In this document: piece by piece, positions 54,624-62,861 of the stretch
Layout of the letters: each line of letters starts with the position of its first letter
Numbering within the stretch: position 1 is the first letter of the stretch
Assembly (NCBI RefSeq): GCF_030409875.1
Contig: NZ_JAUFQR010000001.1
Location: 186,001-250,000, forward strand
Reading direction: 5' to 3'
Source: Chryseobacterium tructae
Lineage (GTDB): Bacteria; Bacteroidota; Bacteroidia; Flavobacteriales; Weeksellaceae
DNA length: 64,000 nt
Position numbers and translations under genes: made by a program
Notes under the pieces: generated by a model
Database searches by the model: none
Seen by the model: the letters and a program-made list of their open reading frames with translations, nothing else
What the model was told of the DNA's origin: nothing

Positions 54624-55892
54624 TTAAATATTATGAAGCTTCCTTTCATAGAAAATAGAAATTGATACGGTAACGATATAAAATAAAAACAGGAATACCA
54701 GTTCTTTGGCAATACCACCGATTCCGCTGTTTCTTAAAATAATATCGTAATAAGCATTCAATCCCCAGTTCATAGGTGAAAATTTGGCTACCGTCTGCAT
54801 GAATTCAGGCATTAAGAACACCGGAACCCAGATTCCTCCAATAGCCGCTAATACTACAACGGATGTTGCTCCAAAAGGTGCCGATTGTTCCTGGGTATCT
54901 GCAATGGTTCCCAATAATACTCCAAATCCAATGGCAGCAAGTCCTGCAAATAAGGTAACTGTAACAAGCTGGAACATTTTTCCGGATACATCAAACGCCG
55001 GAAGATCCATATACGGGAAAAGATAAATACCTACTGCGACCATCAATAAGAACTGAATAAGGCAGATAATAAGATAAGTAAATGTTTTTCCTAAGATATG
55101 AACGAAGTAGGGAGTAGGGCTTATTCTTGCCCTTACGCTTGTACCCTGGCTTTTTTCCTTTACAAGGTTGATGGATAAAGGAACTACGATGAAAAAGATC
55201 GCAAAGAGAGTCCATGCGGGAACATTGTGCTGAACGGAATTCGGCATAATGTCCATTTCTCCTTTCTTAGGAGTAATTTCCTTGAAACTGATGAGGTTTT
55301 TATTCTCGTTCAGATTCTCTGTTGTTCCCAGCTGATCCTGAAAGGCTTTGTAGATCTTTTTATTTTCGATCTCAAAAACCATTTTGTTTACAGAATTCAT
55401 CACCGAATTTTTAAACCCTGCATTGGTGGCCGGATCAAAATACAAATGAATTTCTTTAGCCTTTGGAGCTTCTATTTTGGTTTTTGCAGAATCACCTTCC
55501 AATCCAAATGAACTTACAATCGCCTGAACTTTGGAATCAATATTGGAGTTTAAATCTTTCGTAAGATCTTTAGGAATGACAATAGCCATCTGGTAATCTC
55601 CAGAAAATACAGCATCCTGTGCTGATTTTTCATTATAATTGGTCAATAGCTGGAATGTTTTACTGTTTTCCAGTTCGCCTTTTATATTTTTGGAAACTTC
55701 TGATTGATCATTGTCAATAAAAATAATAGGGATTTTTGAGCCTTCAAGGTTTTTAAAGGTAGAATCCTGGATCAGGGTAATGGTTACAATCAACAGCAAC
55801 GGCATTACGAAAATAATGACAATCCCTCCGATATCTCTTTTCAGCAGAAGAATTTCTTTAATAAAGCTTCTCCACAGTTTATACAACAACAT
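54624..55892 (-). CDS. ABC-2 type transporter permease (flexirubin cluster)
   Basis: A 422-aa membrane protein: one N-terminal transmembrane helix (about 20-42), a roughly 180-residue extracytoplasmic domain, then five C-terminal helices, with NVPAWTLFAIFFIVVPLSIN and GGIWVPVFLMP as conserved ABC-2 segments. It overlaps its ATPase gene by 14 nt. It probably flips the pigment or a precursor across the inner membrane. Confidence 0.92.
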   Translation of the reverse strand: MLLYKLWRSFIKEILLLKRDIGGIVIIFVMPLLLIVTITLIQDSTFKNLEGSKIPIIFIDNDQSEVSKNIKGELENSKTFQLLTNYNEKSAQDAVFSGDYQMAIVIPKDLTKDLNSNIDSKVQAIVSSFGLEGDSAKTKIEAPKAKEIHLYFDPATNAGFKNSVMNSVNKMVFEIENKKIYKAFQDQLGTTENLNENKNLISFKEITPKKGEMDIMPNSVQHNVPAWTLFAIFFIVVPLSINLVKEKSQGTSVRARISPTPYFVHILGKTFTYLIICLIQFLLMVAVGIYLFPYMDLPAFDVSGKMFQLVTVTLFAGLAAIGFGVLLGTIADTQEQSAPFGATSVVVLAAIGGIWVPVFLMPEFMQTVAKFSPMNWGLNAYYDIILRNSGIGGIAKELVFLFLFYIVTVSISIFYERKLHNI

Positions 55893-56637
55893 CTCTTAAT
55901 TCTTTTCCGGTTAATGAAATGAAAACATCTTCAAGGTTTTCTGCATGGGCAATCTGAGAGACAAGTTCTTCAGGAGTTCCCACCGCATGAATTCTTCCTC
56001 TATCAATAATAGCAATCTTGGTACAGAATTCTTCAGCCTCAGAAAGGTGATGCGAGGTATAGATGATGCATGTTCCGCTTTTATTGAGTTCTAAAAGGAA
56101 ATCAATGATTACTTTTTTAGATTGTACATCTACGCCTACAGTAGGCTCATCCAAAAACAAGACTGTTGGGTTATGAAGAGTTCCGGCGATAAGGTTACAA
56201 CGGCGTTTCATTCCTCCGGAGAACTGGCCTACCTGTTTATTGGCAAATTTTGAAAGTCCCATGATTTCCAGAGAATCATCAATAGCTTTGGTAAGTTGTT
56301 TATGCTTTAATCCGTATAAGCTTCCGAAGAACATCAGGTTTTCTTTGGCTGTAAGAGTAGGATACAGCGCATATTCCTGCGGAACAATTCCCATGATCTC
56401 TCTGATCTTGAAATTATCTTTTTGTGGAGACAGCCCATTGATAGTATACTGTCCAGAAGTCGGTTTTATTAAACCGGAAAGCATGGAAATCAAAGTTGTT
56501 TTTCCTGCTCCATTAGGGCCAAGAATTCCGTAGATTTCGTTTTTATCGATATTCAAAGAGATATCATTGACAGAAAACTCGTCGGAATTTTTGTATTTTT
56601 TATATAGATTTTTGATCTCAATCATGTTCTCTGCCAT
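55879..56637 (-). CDS. ABC transporter ATP-binding protein (flexirubin cluster)
   Basis: A 252-aa ATPase: Walker A GPNGAGKTT (about residue 38), signature FSGGMKRRCN, Walker B VLFLDEPTVGVD and switch His in YTSHHLSEAEE. It partners the following permease and begins one base after the BtrH-like gene stop. Confidence 0.95.
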   Translation of the reverse strand: MAENMIEIKNLYKKYKNSDEFSVNDISLNIDKNEIYGILGPNGAGKTTLISMLSGLIKPTSGQYTINGLSPQKDNFKIREIMGIVPQEYALYPTLTAKENLMFFGSLYGLKHKQLTKAIDDSLEIMGLSKFANKQVGQFSGGMKRRCNLIAGTLHNPTVLFLDEPTVGVDVQSKKVIIDFLLELNKSGTCIIYTSHHLSEAEEFCTKIAIIDRGRIHAVGTPEELVSQIAHAENLEDVFISLTGKELRDVVV

Positions 56638-56638
56638 A

Positions 56639-57634
56639 TCAGATTGCTTTTCTCAGTTTTTTATAGAAAGCTTCTTCTAAATCTGCAATATGAAGCATAG
56701 TTTTCGAAAGTTCGTTATAGATGTTGCTCTTAGAGTTTCTGTTTTTGTAAACTCTCGCAATATCCACAGCAAAGTCTCTCCAAAGATCCCCAATAGAGGT
56801 GATTTCTTTTGAAAGTTCTTTTAATTCGTCATTTTTAAGGATAACAGATGCTTCCTGAAGAAATGCTCCATAGATAAATCTGAAACCGCCACCGCCAGTT
56901 CCGATTTCTTCCTGCATTCTGATGAGCTGTCCCAGATAATGGTTCGTTACTTTTGTTCCTTTCTTTTCTGCCCATTTTGGGATACTTTTAGCTACCCATC
57001 TCATCGCCTTTACACCAATAAGCGGAACAGGAGCCAGCATATTTTTGCAGGTGTCCTTGATTCCTTTTTTTATGGCTTCTTCCAAATGAACATTTTCCGG
57101 GATATAGATGGGATAATACATGTGTCCTTTAGGAGGAAGTGCTCCTTTGGCGTATCTTACTTTCTCCAGTTCGGCTTCTGTAAGAGTCGTGGTATAATCC
57201 ATTACCGGATCGCTGATCAGGAATTTTCCGTCTTCTTTACCATATACTACGAGGTTATGAGCATTGAAGTGGAATTTATATTCTTCCGGAAAGTAAGTAA
57301 GATTGAAAACACCTACCTGAAGTCCTGTAGGGATATTTTGTTCTAAGTTTCTTTCCAAGGCTTTTTGTGCCTCTTGTGGATTTGAAAACTTTTCTCTTTT
57401 GATTTTAATTCCTAATCTTTTTGCTGCCTTGCTGAAAATAGCACCCGGCATCGGACGATAGCTGAAGCCCGGCGCAAAGTTTACCTTTAAAAAGGGAAGG
57501 TAGACAAAAAATAATCCTGAACCGATTCCGAAGATCATAGGTTCACTTAGTTTAAGTCCTCTGTTAAGCAGTAGATTAGAAGCGACACCGTTCTCGCAAT
57601 GTGCTGTCTGATGGTGTTCAAAGTTTAATTTCAT
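56639..57634 (-). CDS. BtrH-like acyltransferase (flexirubin cluster)
   Basis: A 331-aa protein whose N-terminal half matches the BtrH domain: a Cys in HHQTAHCENGVAS (about residue 13), His in FHFNAHNLVVYGKEDG and Asp in FLISDPVMDYTT, the layout of a papain-like Cys-His-Asp site. BtrH moves an acyl group from an ACP to an antibiotic in butirosin synthesis. Here it is a good candidate for making the ester between the polyene acid and the dialkylresorcinol. Confidence 0.85.
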   Translation of the reverse strand: MKLNFEHHQTAHCENGVASNLLLNRGLKLSEPMIFGIGSGLFFVYLPFLKVNFAPGFSYRPMPGAIFSKAAKRLGIKIKREKFSNPQEAQKALERNLEQNIPTGLQVGVFNLTYFPEEYKFHFNAHNLVVYGKEDGKFLISDPVMDYTTTLTEAELEKVRYAKGALPPKGHMYYPIYIPENVHLEEAIKKGIKDTCKNMLAPVPLIGVKAMRWVAKSIPKWAEKKGTKVTNHYLGQLIRMQEEIGTGGGGFRFIYGAFLQEASVILKNDELKELSKEITSIGDLWRDFAVDIARVYKNRNSKSNIYNELSKTMLHIADLEEAFYKKLRKAI

Positions 57635-57682
57635 TTGCAGTTTATATCTTTTTCAAGGGTAAATAAAATGGAGTGTATCCTT

Positions 57683-58087
57683 TTATTTCCCGTCGAAGTT
57701 TTTTAGTTCATTGACTGGAATTCCGAATGCATCAGCATATTTTTTCAGTGCAGTTTCGCTCAGTGTTTTAAATACATTAGGTTTAAAATGCCTTTTTACC
57801 CTCCATTGCCACATTCCTACATAAGAAGCAAGCACCCCTAAGTCCATTTTATTGAACTCCATAAAATAAACGATAGGACTTACGATATTATTGGCAACGT
57901 TTTGTTTGGCTTCTTCAATTCTCTCATAAATAAGTTCCATAGATTCGTCCAAAGCTGCTTTTTTTGCATCCCAGCCTGTACTGTTTGCGGTTGTATAATT
58001 ATCATTTTCATCCGTTACATACAGTACTTCCGTCATGTTGGCGGATTTCAGATTACTTTCGTCTTGAGGTAGGTCTTGTTTTTTCAT
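57683..58087 (-). CDS. Hypothetical protein of the flexirubin cluster
   Basis: A 134-aa soluble, mostly helical protein (MELIYERIEEAKQNVANNIV, FNKMDLGVLASYVGMWQWRV, FKTLSETALKKYADAFGI). It lies 48 nt before the BtrH-like gene on the same strand and is probably cotranscribed. No catalytic motif is seen; it may be a small binding partner or regulator. Confidence 0.78.
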   Translation of the reverse strand: MKKQDLPQDESNLKSANMTEVLYVTDENDNYTTANSTGWDAKKAALDESMELIYERIEEAKQNVANNIVSPIVYFMEFNKMDLGVLASYVGMWQWRVKRHFKPNVFKTLSETALKKYADAFGIPVNELKNFDGK

Positions 58088-58515
58088 CTGAAGAATGTTT
58101 AATTTTTTTAGATTTCAGATGAGATAGGTTTCATCTGTTTTTGATTCTTTTAACCAAGTGGCTAAAATAGTGAAAATACATAATATGAAAATTTTATACC
58201 ATATGATCGCAATATTGTTGTGAAATAAAGGCTGAATCTGAGTTTTTATGAATATTTAAAAGAAACTCTTCTTGTTATCTTTCTCCTTTTGAGTAGTGTT
58301 TAAATTGATTTTCGGCTGTGAGATTTTGACTCATATATCACAAAAGATCTTTATTTTCTTTAGTTCTTGAATAATGCTGTTTAACTAATGGGATGTAATG
58401 AAATCTTAAGAAGTACTGTTAATACTTATAATAGGGAACATTGTAACAAGTACCCCTTATGATAAGACTAATGGATTTGAAATTTGGATTGAAAAATAAC
58501 TATTAAATAACAACT
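58088..58515. other. Divergent intergenic region
   Basis: About 430 bp between the minus-strand hypothetical and the plus-strand peptidase. It should hold promoters for both, but no clear TTTG/TAnnTTTG pair was found. A small imperfect palindrome (AAGTA, seven bases, TACTT) lies at 58411-58427. No gene is seen. Confidence 0.4.
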
Positions 58516-61426
58516 ATGAAAAAGTTTTTTATTTCTGTTTCGGTTTTCTGTATGCTTAATGCTATGGCTCAGAAATTCGATACTCAAAAACTGACGGATG
58601 CTCAGGGTTATACTTATGAAACGGTAAAGAATGACCAGGCAGGAGTAAGGGTTTATACCCTGAAAAATGGATTAAAGGTTTATCTGGCCAGAAATGAAGA
58701 TGCACCCAGAATCCAGACCTATATCCCGGTAAGAACAGGATCTAATAATGATCCAAGTGATAATACAGGACTTGCTCATTACTTGGAACATATGGTTTTC
58801 AAAGGAACTTCCCATTTAGGAACTCAGGATTGGGCGAAGGAAAAAGCTTTGCTACAACAAATTTCCGACCTTTATGAACAACATAAGGCAGAAAAAGATC
58901 CGGCAAAGAAAAAGGAACTTTACAAAAAAATCGATGAGGTTTCTCAAGAAGCATCAAAATTTGCGATTGCCAATGAATATGATAAAGCGATTTCTTCATT
59001 GGGAGCTACAGGAACCAATGCTCATACATGGCTGGATGAAACGGTTTACAAAAACAATATCCCATCCAATGAACTGGAAAAATGGTTGAAAGTTGAAAAA
59101 GAACGTTTCTCAGAATTGGTACTTCGTCTTTTCCATACTGAATTGGAAGCAGTATATGAAGAATACAACAGAGCACAGGATAACGACGGCCGTTTGGTAA
59201 ATTATGCTTTGATGGAAGCTCTTTTCCCAAAACACCCGAACGGACAGCAAACTACTATTGGTACTTCTGAACACCTGAAGAGTCCATCAATGATAGCGAT
59301 TCATAAGTATTTGATACCTATTATGTGCCTAATAACATGGCAGTAGTCTTGGTTGGAGATATTGATTATGACAAAACTATAAAATTAGTTGATCAGTATT
59401 TCGGAGCATTCAAGTACAAAGAACTTCCTATGAAGAAGATGGTTACAGAGGAACCTATGACCCAGATTGTTTCCCGAACAGTAAAAAGCCCATCTACTCC
59501 AAGAATGACGATGGCTTGGAGAACAGACTCTTATGGAAGCCAGGAAGCTAGATTAGCAGATGTTGTTGCAGAAATTTTGAGCAACAGAGGAGATGCCGGA
59601 TTAATTGACCTTAATATCAATCAAAAGCAGAAAACGTTAGGAGCTGGAGCCTATGAATCACCATTCAAAATGTATGGAACATTCGCGTTAGTGGTAACTC
59701 CTAAGGATGGACAAAGTTTTGATGAGGCTAAAAAGCTATTGCTTGATCAGCTTGATCTTGTTAAAAAGGGACAGTTCCCAGACTGGATGCTGAAAGCTAT
59801 CATCAATGATAAAAAGGTTCAGCGCATGAAAGGTTGGGAAACTGCTGACGGTTTGGCTACTGAACTTTATGATTCTTATATCAAAGGCAGAACCTGGCAG
59901 CAGGAACTGGACGAGATCAATCAATATGAAAAGATTACTAAGGCTGATGTAGTGAAGTTTGCGAATGACTTCTTTAAAAATAACTATGTAGTGGTTTACA
60001 AAGAGAAAGGAGTGAATGATAAGCTTGTTCGTGTAGAGAACCCGGGAATTACTCCTATTAAATTGAACAGAGAAGCTCAGTCTCCTTTCCTTAAAGACAT
60101 TTAAATACTAAGGTTACTGAAATCAAACCTGAGTTTATCGATTATAAAACAGCGATTCAGACTTCAAAGGTAAAAGACAAGACGGTAAGCTTTGTAAAAA
60201 ATAAATACAATGAGATTGCCCAGGTAAGCTATGTTTTCCCTTTCGGAACAGATCATGATAAGGAGCTTTCGTTAGCAGGAACTCTTTTCGAATACCTTGG
60301 AACGGATAAATATACTCCGGAACAATTGAAAGAAGAATTCTATAAGCTAGGAATTTCTTACAGTTTCAGAACTTCTAATGATCAAACGACTGTTACTTTA
60401 TCAGGACTTGAAAGTAATATGAAGAAAGGAGTGGAGTTAATGAACCATTGGATGACCAACGTAAAAGCAGATAAAGCTATTTACAGCCAAACTGTAAAAA
60501 CAATTCTTGAAGCGAGAGAAGTTGCTAAAAAGGATAAAGTGAGAATTATGGGAGCCCTTTCCAATTATGCAAAATATGGGAAAGAATCAAGAATGACGGA
60601 TGTTATTTCTAAAGCTCGTCTTGAAAGCATTGATGCTGCAGAATTAATGAAAAAGGTGAAAACACTGAATCAATATCCTTATCAGGTATTGCTTTATGGG
60701 CAAGATCAGGCAGGTATGGAGAGCGCGATAAAACCTTATATCACGAATACAAGTCTACAGCCGGCAAAAGCTAAGGAATATACGGAACCTGCAACAACAG
60801 GGAAGGTATATTTCACAAATTATGACATGGTACAGATGGAAATGGCTAAAGTAGCGAAAGCAAGCCCTGTAAACCTAGACAACTTCGGAAAAGCGAATGT
60901 TTTCAATGAATATTTCGGAAGAGGATTATCTTCTATCGTTTTCCAGGAAATCAGAGAGAGCAAGTCTTTAGCTTACTCTGCGTATGTTTCTTACGCCAAC
61001 GCTTCAGAGAAAGGGCATGCCAACTATATTACCAATTATATTGGAACACAGTCTAACAAACTTCCTTTAGCTGTAACTGCAATGAGCGAACTAATGGCTG
61101 AGCTGCCACAGATCCCAACACAGTTTGAAAATGCAAGAGGTTCTGCATTGAAACAAATTGCTTCTAACAGAATCAATAGAACTAATATCTTCTTCAGCCA
61201 GTTAGCCCTTAAAAAATTAGGTGTTGATTATGACCTGAGAAAAGATACCTATGCTGAGATTCAAGGATTGACATTGCCTCAGCTGACAGGATTTTATAAT
61301 ACAGAAGTGAAACCCGTACAATACAATACCGCAATTATCGGTAAGAAAGAAAATCTAAATATGGAGTCTATCAATAAGATGGGTGAGTTCCAGGAAGTAT
61401 CTCTTGAAGAAATCTTCGGGTACTAA
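58516..61426 (+). CDS. Secreted M16-family zinc peptidase (two-domain), two frame breaks
   Basis: About 970 aa when repaired, with a signal peptide (about 1-18, ending NAMAQ). The inverted zinc motif HYLEHMVFKG (H-x-x-E-H) and downstream Glu region LEAVYEEYNR mark the active N-terminal half; the second half carries RGLSSIVFQEIRESKSLAYS, typical of the inactive partner domain. Frame breaks at 59310-59312 and 60100-60102 are each repaired by one T (restoring YFDTYYVPNNMAVV and LKDILNTKVTEIK). M16 enzymes degrade peptides. It has no evident pigment role. Confidence 0.92.
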
Positions 61427-61448
61427 TATTTTAGTTTTAATAATAGGT

Positions 61449-61479
61449 AAAGTGGAGCAGAAATGTTCCACTTTTTTGT
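61449..61479 (+). terminator. Terminator of the M16 peptidase gene
   Basis: Eight-bp stem AAAGTGGA / TCCACTTT, loop of about ten bases and a T-rich tail (TTTTTTGTTT). Confidence 0.8.
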
Positions 61480-61527
61480 TTAAATAAAGACATTTTCCTG
61501 ATAGTGAGTGTTCCACGGGTTTTAGAA

Positions 61528-61543
61528 TGTTTCACGTGAAATA
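61528..61543. promoter_or_regulatory. parS-like palindrome
   Basis: TGTTTCACGTGAAATA differs at one base from the ParB-binding palindrome TGTTTCACGTGAAACA. A second left half-site, TGTTCCACG, lies 19 bp upstream (61509-61517). It lies in a gene-free gap, as most parS sites do or at gene edges. ParB binding is not shown. Confidence 0.5.
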
Positions 61544-61604
61544 TATTGTTGGTTTTAATACAAATATCATAAATAACTCCACAATTGTTGAGGTTAGATA
61601 GGTG

Positions 61605-61900
61605 TTTTTTTAACGCAAGAGTTCGCAAAGGATTATCTATTGTGGATATTTTCGATCGCAAAGGCATTTCACTCAGCAAAGGAAGAAAGAAATATCTTTG
61701 ATCAGTTTGTTGGGTTTTAATTCAATAGAGGTCCAGCTAAATAAAAGATAAATTTCATCTGGCTTTAACCAAAATCTATTTATTTCGGACACAATATCCT
61801 CTCCCTAAAAATAGTCAGGAATCTTAGCTGAGTGAAATGCCCTTGCGAACTTAAAAAAATAGAAATAATCACTTTCTTTGCGATCGTAGCGTTAAAACAA
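61605..61900. mobile_element. MITE-like element with about 78-bp terminal inverted repeats
   Basis: The left arm (61605-61685) contains TTTTAACGC, GTTCGCAAAG, GATCGCAAAGG and CATTTCACTCAGCAAAGG. The right arm (61823-61900), read in reverse, contains TTTTAACGC, GATCGCAAAG, GTTCGCAAGGG and CATTTCACTCAGCTAAG. The arms enclose about 140 bp with no gene. This is the form of a non-autonomous palindromic element or REP-like repeat; no transposase is present. Confidence 0.65.
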
Positions 61901-61928
61901 TAAAGAAAAAACATCAATAATTGTAAAA

Positions 61929-61960
61929 ACAAAAAAAGCTGCACAAAATGTACAGCTTTT
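61929..61960 (-). terminator. Terminator at the end of the darB/dehydratase transcript
   Basis: Stem AAAAGCTG(C)ACA / TGTACAGCTTTT on both sides of a short loop, with a T-run on the minus strand, just after the second ApeP-like gene. It separates this part from the rest of the minus-strand pigment genes. Confidence 0.8.
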
Positions 61961-61979
61961 ATAGTCTTTTTCTTTCTTT

Positions 61980-62423
61980 TTACGATTTTACCTCCTGAAT
62001 AAACAGGTTAATCTCTGCTCTGATCAACAATTCATCATTGTTAAAGGTTTCGCAGAAGATGTGGCAGATATTTTCAAACTGGGAAATCAGTGATGCTTTT
62101 GAAATGATCTTGTCATTTACTTTTGGAAGTCCAAAAATCTCAATCTTTTTGATATTGGTGATAAAGCCTATTACTTTGGTATTGGCTTCCGGATTTTCGA
62201 AGAAGCTTTGTCCAAGGATAGATGAGCAGGTTTGAGCAAGGTTTTCAATTAAGCCTGCTTCTACAAATTCATTGTTATGAACAAATATATTGTCTTCTTT
62301 TATTTCAAAGGAAGTCACTACTTTTTCCTTGGTCAACTCCAGGATATAGTCGGCCATAAGCATCGGCTCGCGATGCGGTAAAAAGTTGTGTATATTAATG
62401 ATATTTTCTTCCCTGATTTCCAT
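61980..62423 (-). CDS. ApeP-like 3-hydroxyacyl-ACP dehydratase (flexirubin cluster, copy 2)
   Basis: A 147-aa hot-dog protein with LPHREPMLMADYIL and VEAGLIENLAQTCSSILGQS, the pattern of ApeP-type dehydratases of aryl polyene synthesis. It follows its sister gene by six bases. The two may work as a heterodimer. Confidence 0.82.
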   Translation of the reverse strand: MEIREENIINIHNFLPHREPMLMADYILELTKEKVVTSFEIKEDNIFVHNNEFVEAGLIENLAQTCSSILGQSFFENPEANTKVIGFITNIKKIEIFGLPKVNDKIISKASLISQFENICHIFCETFNNDELLIRAEINLFIQEVKS

Positions 62424-62429
62424 TAAAAG

Positions 62430-62861
62430 TTATTTTACAACAGTTTTCATTTGAGATTTTGCAATGACTTCATCATTTAATTTAGTAACAATATCTACAA
62501 GCGTTACTCCCATTACTTCATTAAGGATGGTAACCTCTGATGTCAGCTGGTCACCAATTTTAGGCAATCCTTCTGTTTCAAAGGATTTGATGGCTCCAAT
62601 ATATCCTGTTGGGGCATCTTTTCCAAGCAAATAATACTTGTATCCAGTGTGAAGGGCTACACTTTGTGCCTGATGTTCGATTAATCCCGATGCCTGAAAG
62701 AATCCATCCTGAATGAAAAGATTGTCTTCATTTATTTTAAATCCGGAAATAAGATGATTTTCAGAATATTCCGACAGTTCATGTACCATGACAAATGGTG
62801 CACGCTGCGGAATAAGACTTTCTACAAAATCTTTATCGGATGTGGGCAGTCTGTTTTCCAT
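62430..62861 (-). CDS. ApeP-like 3-hydroxyacyl-ACP dehydratase (flexirubin cluster, copy 1)
   Basis: A 143-aa hot-dog protein with IPQRAPFVMVHELSEYS and ASGLIEHQAQSVALHTGYKY. The ATG at 62861 overlaps the darB stop by one base (TAATG) and is preferred over an upstream ATG at 62885 that would lie inside darB. Confidence 0.82.
   Translation of the reverse strand: MENRLPTSDKDFVESLIPQRAPFVMVHELSEYSENHLISGFKINEDNLFIQDGFFQASGLIEHQAQSVALHTGYKYYLLGKDAPTGYIGAIKSFETEGLPKIGDQLTSEVTILNEVMGVTLVDIVTKLNDEVIAKSQMKTVVK

Noticed and set aside
61464..61471. Third parS half-site (TGTTCCAC)
   Set aside because: It is fully explained as part of the terminator stem of the M16 gene.
61437..61679. 80-aa minus-strand protein
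   Set aside because: It runs across the terminator, the parS-like site and the repeat arm, so a real gene is unlikely.
61605..61900. Insertion sequence with transposase
   Set aside because: No open frame for a transposase fits between the inverted repeats; only a non-autonomous element is supported.
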